64,000 nucleotides of DNA from Doryteuthis pealeii (GCA_023376005.1 CM042151.1:77419510-77483509); one strand, 5' to 3'; positions 10,331-22,493 are shown, counted from the first letter of the stretch. Numbers and translations are program-made. The notes: generated by a model from the sequence alone, not told the origin.

Positions 10331-12190
10331 ACGTTTAACCCACCCAATGTTGTCAGTGGGTGGGGTAGAGGTGTCCTAGGGGGCGGTGAAGAAAAGGTAG
10401 TAGGAATACTAGCCAAGAAAGGATGTAAAATGTCCGCCCAGAAAGATAGTCGCAAGTAAAGGTGAGGGAGAGGAGTAGTTCCTATTCCCAACTACGAGAG
10501 AGACTTGAAAAAGAGAAAGTGTAGAGGGTGAGCCTGAGTTGCCACTCAAATTGAGGATAAGGGGGAGCACAGGCGTTGAAACCTCAAGGCGGGAGTAGTG
10601 CTGCCCCCAACAATGAGTAGTAAGAAGGTAATGGAAAAAGGAATATGTCTTGGGTTGTTCGCGTGTGCTACCGTTCGTGTGGACGGGCCCCATGCGGGGG
10701 TGGTGCTCGCGGATATTTTGAGACTGAATTCACAAGCATTTAGGTAGGTAACCGAAGAGATTAGATATCTGTATGTAATTGATAGAAATACAGTGTGGTT
10801 ACCTATAAGTAAATAGGAGACTCACTCGTCTCTTTTAAGGATGAATAAAACGAGTGAGGTGAATCTAGCCAGATCAAGTGGCTGATAGTGATAGAACTTA
10901 GGGCTGTATGTGGAGATATTGACCAGGTTGGTAAAGAATTACTGAACTTAGGAAAATTAAAGTTCACTGAAGATGATTCATCTGGATGATGACTAAGTAT
11001 GTAAGGTTTTTAGATTTTTGGAGAACAGGACGTTCTGTGGTAGCATACAGGGGAAGAAAATGCAGAATTATTTGAAAAGGGGGTAGAGTTGTTGCAAAAC
11101 CAAACCAAAAAGAGCGGTGGTACCCATAGTTGGGAAAAGCCTAAGTGTGCTGTTCGAACAGTAATCCGAAAGTGACATGAAAACAGTCCAGAAGAAAATT
11201 GAAAGATGTAGAAGAGGGTCAGAAAGTGTTAGCCAAGAGTTAAGGAAAGCGTATCCATTTAAAACGTAACAAGGGTGGAGTTAGCTAAGAACGGAGGCAC
11301 TATAAAATTGACTTATTGGTAGTGTGGAACTTGCAGAGAGAAGTGGGGAAATGTGACAGACAGGTATAGTAACCCCTGGTGTTATCTTAGAAGTATTCTT
11401 GTAGGTATACCGGGCAGGGCTCTCTCATATTTGAGATTGCCAGTTGACCCTACTAAAGAATTGTGGATGTATTATAGTGCCTTGGGCTGTGTTACTTTGA
11501 ATAAAAGGTGATAGATGGTATTGTTATCCCGTTCCCCTACTGGATAGAGATAGTATTTTTGAAAGATATCAGGTGATGAATTGACATCTCCCATAACCCG
11601 AGTAGACCAGACACTTGGAGAGTTGCTCGATATAAAATTGAAATGAATTTCTCGCTTTGAGCTTGGTTCGACTAGAATTTCCTGCTGTTGTCAGAGGTAG
11701 AAGCAATAAGGTGTAAAAGTGATGTCCTTAGGAACTTGCGACTCTGTGAGTCCCATATATTGGTAATGGATAATCGTAAGTTGTGTATACTAGAGTTATA
11801 CAAAGAGAATTTCAGGGAAAAAAGAATCAATTTTTTAACTTACTTGGGGACTATATTAGCGATTAGGTGGAGTTGTTGGAAACCCTAGTGAAGATTTCTG
11901 AGGCCACGTTAAGAAAGATACTAAGCTTTAGGGCCCAGTTTGAGTAGGGATTGATTTAGACCAGTTACAGGATAAGTTAAGTTCAGTAGAACAGTGAATT
12001 CAGTGTGGAAGGGAATCGGGGATGGTGATAAACTGGTCGGTTATGATAGGAATTTGGCTGATCATAGTGGATGATACTATCACAGTATTCTGTTGAAAAA
12101 GACGTAGGAAAGTATTAAGTAGGAAGAGCATGGCAGTGTGTGTGAGAGCAAGGACAGGCTTGTAAAGCCCTCTGGGTGCTTTTAGCACGT
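10331..12190 (+). other. Presumed decayed pol and 3' part of the LTR element
   Basis: No frame longer than about 65 codons survives on the element strand. I see isolated peptides that could be integrase or reverse transcriptase remnants but no catalytic motif. Base composition matches the gag half, which is the main reason for assigning it to the element. A short hydrophobic stretch (MIGIWLIIVDDTITVF, near 12040-12090) is visible but too isolated to interpret. Confidence 0.4.
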
Positions 12191-12457
12191 CTAAACAAAA
12201 GGATTGGTCTCCTATCTACCTTCGCTATCTATCTTTTCTGGATGGAGAAAAAACTTTGGTTCCGGCCTTGCACTAGATACACTAGCGGTCAATATTATTG
12301 CTGATTATTATCTTTACCGTTTCAGTGAAAAAATTACTTTTATTCTTTTTTTTCTTTCCATAGATTCTGATCACCGACAAAAAATATTTTCTAAGTATTT
12401 CCGTTTTTCTTTCTTTCTTTCTTTTTCTAATTTCCACCCCTTAATCAGGTCACATTC
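12191..12457. other. Unassigned spacer, no gene seen
   Basis: This AT-rich spacer lies between the LTR element and the start of the segmental duplication at 12458. It contains a short (TTTC)n run near 12405-12425 and no supported gene. Confidence 0.5.
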
Positions 12458-13753
12458 AAATGTTATGAAACCATCGATAGTATTCAATTTTTATTTAAAG
12501 AACAATGCTTTGTTAAATGAAGAACTCATTTTACAGGATATATTTCATTCTTTCTTATTTCTCCCAGTTTCGTGATGGAGGTTTTCTTTGTGTTCTTTCT
12601 TATTCTTCTTAATCGTAAGACGGGTAGAAAAACAGAGGAAATCAGCAATTGTGAACGAAAAGACCAAAAGGACATCATTTTAAATGGAATGAATTTATTC
12701 CATCACATTTCCCGTTGAATATTTTAAGCAAAGTGTAAAAATATGATTTTAGTCTGACAAACAATTCGTAAATTTATTTAGATCTTTAAAATCCACATAT
12801 ACAATAATCGATATATACGACGTAATTCATTGATTCTCTATGTTTACAACTTTATGACACGATTAAAAAATAAATATTTATTAATCATCGTTAATTGAGT
12901 TAGAGAACAGCTTCACTTTGAGACATATAACTTTAAGTTATTAACAGTCCACACCAAATTATGTCGTTTTTTCCTCTATTTGTTATCTTTAATTTAGTTT
13001 CAAGAAAACTGTAAAAATATTTCAAGAAACCACACTTAAAATTGTACATTTCAAACATAAGTAAAATCGTCGGCTTGGCCTAATGTCGGTATGAGCCATA
13101 TATTGAGGGAGTCTATCCCCTTTTTCACTATCATTAGACCACGGAGATTGTTTTGGCGTCTGAGGTGGGGTGCCACACCTACCATCGGCTCCTCACTTTA
13201 CCGCACAGATCCATGTGAGTTGTTGTGGGTCCGTTTCCTAACCGGACGCACTACCGACTGAGCTAAGCCGGCCATTATTCCTATATTGTTTTTGTTTATA
13301 AACTATGATTGATGCTCCTGATGCGGATCCAAATTCCATGATCAATTTAGTTGTGTCGATTAAGAAAGACTCAAGAAAATTATCATTTTTTATCAAATTA
13401 TCTTTTTAGAGATTTAGTCACTTTTCTATGTAGAGAAGAACATTTTTATTCAATTTTTGGGCTGTATTCGTTATATAAATTCTGATGTTCATGAGTTTTA
13501 ATCAAATCAAGAAACGACAAGTCTCTGAAGTAGAAGACCATGTCCTATACCTCAGTAGCAATATCTCATCGACTGAAAGCGATGTTAACATGTGAATAGA
13601 TAATGCGTGGACTGTAGTTAAGGGATTATTAATCATATGGACATGATCTCTCTGATAAAACAAAATGGGAATTCTTCCAATCTGTAACCTCATCAGTACT
13701 ACTGTATGGTTGTACAACTTGAAATTTAACAAAACGCGTGGGAAAAAAAGCAA
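12458..13753. repeat. Segmental duplication, copy B of the zinc-finger flank
   Basis: Nearly identical to 2205-3428. Differences are scattered substitutions, a 55- to 60-base insertion around 12890-12960 that copy A lacks, and an AC-rich deletion in the SINE. In this copy the LINE fragment and the finger array are separated by 2.5 kb of further sequence, which is the ancestral order. Confidence 0.9.
13062..13273 (-). mobile_element. tRNA-derived SINE (copy B counterpart)
   Basis: Same insertion as 2721-2947, with the minus-strand A box GGCTTAGCTCAGTCGGTAG. It lacks about 15 bases found in the A counterpart within the tRNA-related part. Presence in both copies shows the SINE was there before the duplication. 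Confidence 0.85.
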
Positions 13754-14085
13754 GAAGAGAATTACACAAAGATGCTGCATGTTCTTCTGACAAATGATGG
13801 AAGTAAGTCTCTACAAAAATGCAGCTGTATGGTCACTTTCCTTACTTGTCGTAAACCATCCAACAAAAACAAGCAAGACATGCTAGGATCTAATGGATAA
13901 GTAAGTAAATAAGCAACTTCTTATATGGACTCCTATACATGGACACACAAGTATTGGCCGATCAGCAACAATATACATACAACATCTATGTACAGACACT
14001 GGGTGCCGTCTAAAGGACTTGCCAGGAAAAATAGCCGATATGGAGAGATGGTGAAGGGGAGTATAGAGTAAATTGAATCCGTGTT
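13500..14085 (+). mobile_element. Non-LTR retrotransposon ORF2 C-terminal fragment
   Basis: Plus-strand translation, with several stops and shifts, gives STESDVNM, then DNAWTVVKGLL, then FFQSVTSSVLLYGCTT, and then a Lys/Arg-rich 'RELHKDA' segment. Past that are QLYGHFPYLS and QKQARHARI, and YMDTQVLADQQQYTYNIYV ends it. This is the typical tail of a mollusc APE-type LINE after the RT domain. It is inactive. The antisense strand is open for 92 codons, but that is an accident of composition. Confidence 0.75.
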
Positions 14086-15540
14086 GTCGGCACGTTTTGA
14101 TATTGATATATTATGAATGGATATTCTTTTAAGTTACAAATATGCTGATGGTTTTACAAGGACACTGCAACTAGAAATAATAAGATATTAACTTATTCAT
14201 AAATATATCTCCATTACATTTCAAGATGATTTCATTTAAATTTACTTTACTGAATCTTGTAAATGCTTAATGCTATGAACTTGTGATAAATTAAACTTAT
14301 AATAATACAGTGTATACAGGGATTGGAATACGTACGAATAATGTACTCCATTGCTAATGGATAAGACCTCTATAAAAAGGAATACCCTAGGTATGACACT
14401 AAATTATATCTGATGGTGATATCTGAGAGTTTTGGAGTACTCCTCCATTGCCATTAGTCCCGGGTCCAGTCAAACTGGTAGTAGCTTTTAAGGTCCCATC
14501 TATGGATCAAATAGATCTGTTTAAAAGTTCAAATCCTTGATGAAAATGTTTGTATTTCACACCGTGCTAATACATTTAAGAAAGGTATGTATTCAACTAT
14601 TCTCACTACCGTAATGGGTAAATAGTAGGACAGACTGAGTTTTAAACCTTGTTGTGGCAACAGTTCTATGATAAGAAAAACTCCGATAGTTAAACTGTTA
14701 AACCCCGCTTAAAAATTGATCTTGTGTCAGTTTTCTTGCGTGCAGAAGTAGATAAATATACAAATACATATAAGTTAAGAGTAAGGAACTGAATCCGACG
14801 GTAAATGTATAGATAAAAGGATATGAAAACACACAATATAGTTAAAATGAATATATTTTTATATCATTTTCATAGCTAATATTGACAATATTTCGATTTA
14901 TAAAAAATCATCATCAGAGCATAATGATAATTAGGTCCGTTTTTAGATGTAAATGTTTTAATCCGGACTCATCGAAAGAGAAGCAGAAAATAATTTAAAT
15001 TCAAACCGGGAGCATTGTTTTTCCAAAAAGCGTGTAAGCTATGCGATCACTCATATTTACATATAGATATAATTTTTCAAATCTGCGTAGTAATATTAAC
15101 GTCCATAATTAATACATGATTTTTTTTTTTCAGTTTGTAATTTTCAAATATATTCTTTTATTGGAGATTGTTATATGATAAAATATTTAAAATTTTAAAT
15201 GTTTGATGAATTATTTTTTCTTACGGTTCATTTCGAATATCTAATTTCCTTTTGTCAATATTTATTTACTCAGTTTTCATTCTATGCTAGACAAGTTATT
15301 ACTTTTCTACAGAGTTTTATAAAAACTCATTTACATTATATTTTAGACTGCAAATTTATACATGAATGGATTATTCTATTATGTACTTATTTATTACTTT
15401 TATATTCATATCTGACTATATTTTTATTTTAACCATGTACTCGTATTACTTTTTTAAAATCATGATCTAAAACAGACGTTTTATATTGATATCAAGCTTC
15501 CTTGTCACACACACACACATACATTATACATATAGCCTGT
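14086..15540. other. AT-rich spacer with one repeat half-copy, no gene seen
   Basis: The only recognisable item is 14385-14505, a diverged copy of the 3' half of the 450-bp dispersed repeat at 41220-41690. A 77-codon open frame at 15199-15432 is AT-driven, Phe/Leu/Tyr-rich and has no family resemblance, so I do not call it. Part of this spacer (about 15460-15500) aligns with 30530-30590 upstream of copy C. Confidence 0.5.
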
Positions 15541-15719
15541 CCCGATTGGGGTTTTCTTTTTGTTAGAAATTTACATTACATCATTTTGTAAGTTTCAATA
15601 TTTTTAAGAAAGGGAAAATTAAAACTGAATTAATCATAGTAAGAATGAAAAAGGATTGATATTTAAAAGCTTAAGATAAAATCATCTGATCGAAGAGAAA
15701 AATAATATTCGTCAAAAAT

Positions 15720-17091
15720 GTATCTCACTCGTCTTTTTGGTGTGTGCGCCGATGATATCGTAAAAATTCTTTGTAAAGAAAAGCTTTCTTACATATATTG
15801 CATTTATATGTTTTCTCGAAGATATATGAGTAAAAATGACTCATTTTGGTGTTTTTTGTGTGTGCGCTGATGATATTGTAAACACTTTTTGTAAAGAAAA
15901 CCTTTCCTACATATATTGCATTTATATCTGTTTCAGACGATATGTGAGTAAAAATGACTCATTAATATAAACTCCAGAGAAAAAGATTTGTCACATATAA
16001 GGCATTCGAATTTCTGCTGATTTCCATGTGAGCGCATATGATATGTGAAATATCGTTTGTGAAAAAAGGATTTTTCACATAATTTACATTTCCATAGAGT
16101 CTTCCTGTATGTTTGCGCATATGATATATGAAATAACTTTGCGAAAAAAACGTTTGTTACATTCATCACACTTGTATGGCGTTTGGCATGTGCGCATGTG
16201 ATTATTTAAGTGAGTTTTCCGAGAAAATATGACATTACACATTTTACATTTTAATGGCTTCTTTCCAGTATGCAAATGCGTATGGACTGTTAACTGATTT
16301 TATGAACAAATGATTTGTTACATTTCTCACATTTGAACGGCTTTTCTCCTGAATGTAAGCGCAAATGAATGTTAAATTGCTTTTTTCGGAAAAACATTGG
16401 TTACATTTATCACATTTGTACGGTTTCTCTCCCATGTGTGTGCGCTTATGTCTTGTAAAATTGTTTTTCTGAGAAAAGCATCGGTTACATTTATCGCATT
16501 TGTACGGTTTCTCTCCCGTATGTGTGCGCTCGTGTGTTTTTAAATGTTTTTTCTGAGAAAAGCACTGGTCACATTTATCGCAATTGTATGGTTTCTCTCC
16601 CGTATGTTTGCGCTTATGTGTTGTTAAATTGCTTTTATGAGAAAAGCATTGGTTACATTTATCGCATTTGTATGGTTTTCTCCCGTATGTGTGCGCTTAT
16701 GTTAAACTGCTTTTCTGGGAAAAGCATTTGTTACATATATCGCAGTGTATGGGTTTTCTCCTGTATGTGTGCGATCATGTGTTGTTAAATAGCTTTTCCG
16801 AGAAAAGCATTTGTTACATCTATCGCATTTGTATGGTTTCTCGCCCGTATGTGTGCGCTTATGTGTTGTTAAACTGCTTTTCTGAGAAAAGCATTTGTTA
16901 CAATAATCGCATTTGTATGGTTTCTCTCCCGTGTGTGTGCGCTCATGTGTTTTTAAATGGCTTTTCCGAGAAAAGCAATAGTTACATTTATCGCATTTGT
17001 ATGGTTTCACGCGCGTATATGAGCACTCGTGTGTTGTTAAATCGCTTTCACGAGGAAAGCATCGATTACATTGAACGCATCTGTTTTGCAT
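15720..17091 (-). pseudogene. C2H2 zinc-finger gene copy B, frameshifted
   Basis: The minus strand reads through about sixteen finger modules from MQNRC at 17091 to about 15720. The first four are intact (cores [40 protein letters not shown]). Then a frameshift hits finger 5 (PYTAIYVTNAF). Further fingers include FSHKSNLTTH, FSQKKHLKTH and NNFTRH, with more shifts near 16435, 16365 and 16310. The block with HMRTC (a Cys replacing the last His) and the 2-bp shift near 16125 are shared with copy C. The next-to-last finger ends HIV then TGA. The terminal finger is present twice (about 15735-15820 and 15850-15940) through a local tandem duplication of about 115 bp. Copies A and C show what the intact gene looked like. 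At best the first 129 codons could be translated. Confidence 0.85.
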
Positions 17092-17257
17092 TTTCCCACT
17101 ATGTTTGTGAATATAACAATTCCTTGTATTTTTGAATTGTTATTATGTCCTGTAATTTTAAACCAGTTTCGTTGGTTTTTAATTCACTTCCTTATTTCTT
17201 ATTCTAATAATTCACTTTTCAAGTATTATTTCTCTTAGATACTAGCAAACAAATTAC

Positions 17258-17394
17258 CCTTCCTTTTGCAAGCAAGTCTGTACGTCAAGAAAAATATCAT
17301 TTCTATGGGACCTGTCACATTGCTTTCCAAGATGAGAAACAAGTTCATCTAAATTTAAAGAACTCGTGACAAATATATATACTCGATCCAGTAT
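17258..17394 (-). other. Exon-like block upstream of copy B
   Basis: On the minus strand a 3' splice-site-like TTCTTTATTTGCAG ends at 17395. It is followed by 137 bases open in one frame, then GTAATTTG, a possible donor. The peptide includes FVTSSLNLDELVSHLGKQCD and NDIFLDVQT. The same block, same length and same flanking dinucleotides, is upstream of copy C at 33090-33226. It may be a 5' exon of the finger gene, or part of a repeat. I do not recognise the domain. Most base differences between the two copies change the protein, so there is little sign of selection. Confidence 0.35.
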
Positions 17395-17882
17395 CTGCAA
17401 ATAAAGAAGAATTAGAATTTTAAAAGTAAAACAAAACAAAAAAAATTGTATTATTCTGATTATTGATGATGGTAAAATTTCCAGAGTTTTTAATCAAGAA
17501 AAATATTTTTCATTGCGAATAAATCGCGCTTGTACTCAGGCATACAATAGTCTCCCCCCTCTCTCAATCGATACATATATAATAATTATTATTATTTTGA
17601 TTATGATTATCATTTCATACTAAAGCTGTGCGAATCAACATCTGACACCTAAAGGCTTTTTTCTTTTGTAGTTTAATGACACAAAACACATCCCAAAATA
17701 TTAATTACATTTAGGATTAAATTATGTTTGAAAAAATCCATTTCATTTGGTTCTAATTAGTCCTAATTTGCAATTAAGTAAAAAATCCACCATTCCCTCC
17801 CGTTACTTGCTATATGTTTCCCACCCCTCTCAATATATTCAGAATACCTTCTCATTATGTGTTACTTTCTCTATGCGCGTCA

Positions 17883-17885
17883 AGT

Positions 17886-17938
<53 letters not shown>

Positions 17939-18021
17939 AAAAATTCATGCTCCCTTTTCAGCAGACTGTGACTGCTGATGTAAAACATTCAAATAAAGGG
18001 AGAATCTCTCTCTCTCTCCAG
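17883..18021. repeat. (GA)n and (CT)n tracts in inverted arrangement
   Basis: A (GA)n run of about 55 bases is followed, after some 60 unique bases, by a (CT)n run of about 16. The equivalent place near copy C (33700-33873) has a short GA run and a 74-base CT run. The two tracts could pair as a hairpin. Confidence 0.85.
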
Positions 18022-19150
18022 TGAAAGGACTGATGTTGTTGTTTTTAATCCACGGGTTTAAAATATAATTCGCTTTGCAAACTAAATTTCAATAATAAAC
18101 TAAAGTAGTTATTAAATATTCATTTGTTTTTAGATTCTAAAAATATGAAATTAGAAACTTAAAATTAGGTGTTTCATATTTTAAATGAATTTTATATATT
18201 AATTTACCATAGCAGAAATACATAATTTATTCAGAAGGTTTTGAAATAAGATAACCGAAGCATTATAAAATTCATTTATTGATAAATCAACATTTTTAAT
18301 TTCATTAAAACTGGAAAATTCCATGACTTTTGGTTATTATTTTCAATCGGGAGAGGGGGGTAAGTTTTTTATTTTGTAAAATACAGATTTTACACAGCGT
18401 CGACGGACATGTTTACGATAAATTTGAGCAAAAGTGACCGAAAAAATATTTCTAAATATATTAAAAATAGATTACAGTCGTTTTTAGATGTAAATGTTTT
18501 TTCCTTCAATATTTATGATTTTCAAATTATTATTTTTCATTTTGGAAAATTTTAAACATGTATAGAATTATAATTTTGTCCTGATGTAAGAGTTAGGGAA
18601 CAATATATATTATTAAATGATACTTTTACATTTAATTAAGCATGGTGTATTTCAGTTTCTAAGGAAACAGGATTTTTAAAAAATAGATAATTTTAAAATT
18701 AAAATAAAGGCTCACTGCAAAATACTAAAACCAAAACTTCCCCCTCCAATAAAATACATCAGTCTGTTGCGTTATTTTGGTAAACTAAATTAAACTATTC
18801 AATTAGATGTCTTCTTAAAATATGTTCTATGTTAAACAAAGTGAAAAAATATAAATTTCATTTAATGTTGCTTGTAAAATAAATAATTATGTATATAAGT
18901 TACTGTTGTTACATTATTTACTAAAAAAAAAACATTCAAATAAATAAATAGATATATAGAAAAGAATAGTAAAAATGATGATAATAAAAACAAACATAAT
19001 TTGAACTATATTAACCAAAATCTTTTTTTTTGTTTAAACATAGTAAATTAAACCCAATATAGGAAAAAAATTAAGAGAAAATTTTCCCACGATAAAGTAA
19101 AATGCAATATCGCTAAATTGACACGTAGATTAGATGGTACTCTTATAGAT

Positions 19151-19395
19151 TTCCATACGATGGTTTGGCCTATTGTCAATATCAACTGGACACCGAAGGA
19201 GTTGTTCCCCTTTTCGCAAGCACTTGATGAGAAGATTATTTTAGAGTCTGAGATGGAGCAACACTCTATCCGTTCCCAAAGTTACTGAACTGTTCCAAGC
19301 AGTGCTCCACATGCGCTGAGCTGGTGAGTATCAAAATTGAACCCGGAACCTTGTGATTCCAAAGCGGATGCTCTACCGATCTAACTAAACCGGCT
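19151..19395 (-). mobile_element. tRNA-derived SINE, variant subfamily
   Basis: The minus strand starts GAGCCGGTTTAGTTAGATCG and has the B box GGGTTCAATTTTGATAC. The body keeps the GGGGAACAACTCC motif in place of GGGATAGACTCCC. The same insertion is at 37410-37660 near copy C, so it predates that duplication. Confidence 0.8.
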
Positions 19396-19578
19396 CTGAA
19401 GAAGACCAATATACCTAGCATGCACTATACAGTGAACCTAAGTGAAAACAAGTGAATGCTTCCGACAATGCAGCACTTAATAATATGTAAGGAAAAATAG
19501 AAACAAAATAGCAACTTATTACAGGCGAGAAACTGTCAGTTACCAAGCACTTTTGACTTCATGCACTCACTATCCTAA

Positions 19579-19587
19579 CACATATAT

Positions 19588-19660
<73 letters not shown>

Positions 19661-19760
19661 CAACCACTTCGCACGAGCAAATTCAATTTCTTAAGCAGAG
19701 TTTAACGCCTTTATATCAATATATATATATATATCAATGTTTCGTATCAATCAATCAATA

Positions 19761-19811
<51 letters not shown>
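19579..19811. repeat. Compound (TA)n(TG)n and (TA)n microsatellites
   Basis: (TA)n at 19582-19618 passes directly into (GT)n to about 19658. A second TA tract occupies about 19764-19810. The paralogous place near copy C (37840-37855) has only a short GT run, so the expansion is specific to this copy. Confidence 0.95.
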
Positions 19812-19814
<3 letters not shown>

Positions 19815-20051
19815 TATAACTTTAATCACCGGAGAATATATTAAGCCAATCATAAAAAACATAAATTTAGTTGTGTTTGTTGTTTTTTTACTCATATTAA
19901 AAAGTATTACTGAAAGATTTATAATTAAGTTCTATTTATTATTAGCTAATAAATACAGATACCTACAAGTATTGATATAATTGGTAGATTTCCTGATGGC
20001 TATATCGTTAGTTTAATGAAAAATAATGATACCTAAATTCATTAATGCCTT

Positions 20052-20130
20052 GAGCACCTCACTTGTTACAATGGCGGGCAAGCTACGATAGTGAAAGATT
20101 ATCCGTGGGTTCGATTCGAATTGCTTGCAT
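20052..20130 (+). repeat. Degenerate tRNA-like SINE head
   Basis: A B box, GGGTTCGATTCGA, is preceded by GAGCACCTCACTTGTTACAA, which resembles a worn A-box half of the tRNA-like family seen at 57.9-58.5 kb. A counterpart is at 38447-38525. Confidence 0.5.
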
Positions 20131-20299
20131 CGAACGACTGACATTTTTCTAGCCTAAATTAAGCTTAGTAAATGACAAGTCATTGTTGCTTAATAATTCA
20201 CATATAAATTATATCAATAAGACGTAGTTCGTTGATTCTATTCTAAATATTTATTTAAAGATACAGTGATTTTTATTAAATACATTAAGAAAGGCTGAA

Positions 20300-20942
20300 G
20301 AAAAAATAGTACTATTTCTCTGAATGTTTGAAATGAGGCTTGAAGATAAGTATTATCTGCGTTATTCGGACTATTGTCCCATATTTGTACAACGTTTCGG
20401 CCGATATACCCTCCGGCCTTCTTCTTTTCGAACTCGGGAACTTTCTTGTCGTATTCGGGAGCCATCACGGAACTTTGAACCTAACCCTTTATTTATTCCA
20501 CGGGGGTATCCTGTTCTCATTCCGCTAACCATAGCTGGGGTAGGAGTTGTGTTAATTAATTATTTTTCTAACTGCTTTCACTCAGGATTGAACTCGGGTA
20601 CCAGAGATAACTGTCACTTAGAACGGTCTTAACCCAACTGCCTAATCCACTCGGCCATGTGTGAATTTTGGGAACTTATAAACCTAATGTCTTGATTTGG
20701 CTAGAATATCTACCTATTTTACTATGTATGATTTTTTACCTGGACTCATATTGTTTTGTTTTTTTTTTTGTTTGTTTTTTTTCCCCCGAGTTCGAAAAGA
20801 AGCTTCGAGTCCGAGAAGGTTCCCGAGTCCGACAAGAAATACCTGAAGAAGGCCGGAGGGTATATCAGCCGAAACGTTGTACAAATAACAATGAAGATGG
20901 GGAAATAGTCCGAATAACGCAGATAATACTGAAAAAATAGTA
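20300..20942. mobile_element. Foldback element with tRNA-like core and 12-bp direct repeats
   Basis: The arms at about 20341-20460 and 20786-20930 are inverted copies of each other. Both contain TACAACGTTTCGGC (or its complement), a CCGGAGGGTATAT motif, and the ends TTATCTGCGTTATTCGGACT. GAAAAAATAGTA stands at both outer edges (20300-20311 and 20931-20942) as a probable target-site duplication. Copy C has the uninterrupted site at about 38590-38605. The centre holds a tRNA Leu/Ser-like sequence (20578-20663). The antisense and sense frames of 60-100 codons inside are not coding. Confidence 0.75.
20578..20663 (-). repeat. tRNA Leu/Ser-like SINE head inside the foldback
   Basis: The minus strand reads TGGCCGAGTGGATTAGGC (a typical class II tRNA A box), then about 45 bases, then GAGTTCAATCCTGAGTG (B box and T arm). 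The acceptor stem cannot be closed and there is no clean anticodon arm, so this is a tRNA-derived SINE head and not a tRNA gene. Confidence 0.65.
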
Positions 20943-21442
20943 GTTCTATTAAATTAACTTCAGAGATACAGTCGATTTCTTAAGAGAAGTTATATTTTGT
21001 TTAAATTTAAACATATGTGGATTTTTCATATATGGACATCCCATATTGTTATGATTATCGCAGTATATTTAAACAAAAAAATGAACAAAAAAACAACCTA
21101 CCATCGAAGAAGGAAGAAATTATTAGTTAATGACATCCAGGCTAGAAAAAATATTAACCCTCCTCTCTCATGATGACAACCAATGTGACTAAGAAAAAAT
21201 ATCAGCAATATTAACTTAATTTATTTATACGTGAATGGAAAGTAAAAATTGTTACAAGGGGTACATCAAGTAAAATGTTTGAAATCTCAGATTTAAATTA
21301 AAAGCCTATAGTAACGACTTCAGCTTCGAAGATATCTAACCAGATCCAAAATTTCTATCAGATGTAAACTTAACCAAAACGAAATGTGTCCATAGAATTC
21401 TTTGTAATTTGGAAGGAAATGTGTTTTAATTCTATGTAAATA

Positions 21443-21445
<3 letters not shown>

Positions 21446-21484
<39 letters not shown>
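21446..21484. repeat. (TA)n microsatellite
   Basis: A clean TA run of about 38 bases. The equivalent place near copy C, about 39090, has only ATATAAATATA, so it expanded in this copy. Confidence 0.95.
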
Positions 21485-21486
<2 letters not shown>

Positions 21487-22493
21487 CATTAGCGATCTAG
21501 AATATAATATAAGAGTGGCGTTAATGAATTTAAACATATCATAAATAGAGTTTGTTTTAGTGTTATTTAGGCCGCCACCTTTTCAATGGGCTTCGTTAAA
21601 ACTCAGCAGATATAAGAGATTGAGTTTTCAGATGCACACCTTTTTTCTGAAAGATTTATCCAGATTTTAAATTACTTGTTAATTGGTTAAATTTCCTAAA
21701 GTATTGAAGATGTTTGAATAATACCTTCACAATATGCTATGTTACAATTCCTAAGAAAACGCGAATTAAATAAATAATTTTAAAAAATGAATGAATATGT
21801 TAACTATAAAATATCAATAAAACATGAAAACTTAGTTCATTGGTTCTATTTTACCAATTTCATGGCGGGATATTTTGTATTAATATTTAAAATAATTCAA
21901 CTTGTTCATGTCTTTAGAATCCTCACTTAAATTCTATATTTCAAATATAATGCAGGTATTCTTTTATTAATATAATCTTTGTTTATAAACTAAGATTGAT
22001 GCTCCCAACGCTGATCAATTTAAACCTGTCGGTTAAGAACAACTCAAATTAATGTATTTAATTATCAAATGATCTTTTTTAGAAATTCGGGGGGGGGGGA
22101 TCTCTTCGGTAAATTGTTTAATCAATGTAACAAAATACTAGTGTTAGGTCTGAGTCAAAGAAGTAAATCAAATCTAATACGGAATATAACTAGTGAAAAA
22201 TGAAAACAGAAAATACGAATTAAAAAAGATATATAAAATTGTTTACCAGATCATTTTCTGACAATCAAATATGTCCGCCTTCTTTATGCTGTTAGTTTTG
22301 CCTTTCGAAATTGTTATTGGAAATATCTTAATATTTGAAGTGAGCACACTCATGTATTCAAATTGTTATTGGAAATATCATTCAGTTTGATTGTTGAAGT
22401 TTTATTTGTACGTTAAAGTAGATGTTAGGAAACTTCTCTTTCTTGTATAATTTGGAATCGTCCAGTTATTTGATTTACCTGGCCTTGCTGAAG

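Larger units (their letters stand above)
7511..12190 (+). mobile_element. Decayed LTR retroelement, probably Ty3/gypsy-like
   Basis: This block is visibly richer in G and C than its flanks and contains, in order on the plus strand, a Lys-type primer binding site, a gag-like region, zinc knuckles and an aspartic protease. That is the order of an LTR retroelement. Reverse transcriptase and integrase are not legible to me in 10.5-12.2 kb, although fragments such as YVIDRNTVWLP and VGKELLNLGKLKFTED suggest remnant pol. A TATA-like ATATAAATG near 8049 would suit a 5' LTR promoter. I cannot find a matching 3' LTR, so the 3' end is approximate. Every frame carries stops and shifts. The clade is a guess from gag and protease style; Bel/Pao is not excluded. 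Confidence 0.7.

Noticed and set aside
10900..12090. Integrase or envelope of the LTR element
   Set aside because: Only scattered peptides and one hydrophobic stretch; no catalytic or family motif.
13502..13780. 92-codon minus-strand frame shared with the tail of the 3213-3827 frame
   Set aside because: Antisense of a LINE ORF2 fragment whose plus-strand peptides are recognisable.
15199..15432. 77-codon open frame, Phe/Leu/Tyr-rich
   Set aside because: AT-rich composition explains it; no domain, no counterpart, no splice context.
16522..17135. Plus-strand frames rich in [17 protein letters not shown] repeats
   Set aside because: Antisense of zinc-finger modules; the repeats mirror the 28-codon finger period.
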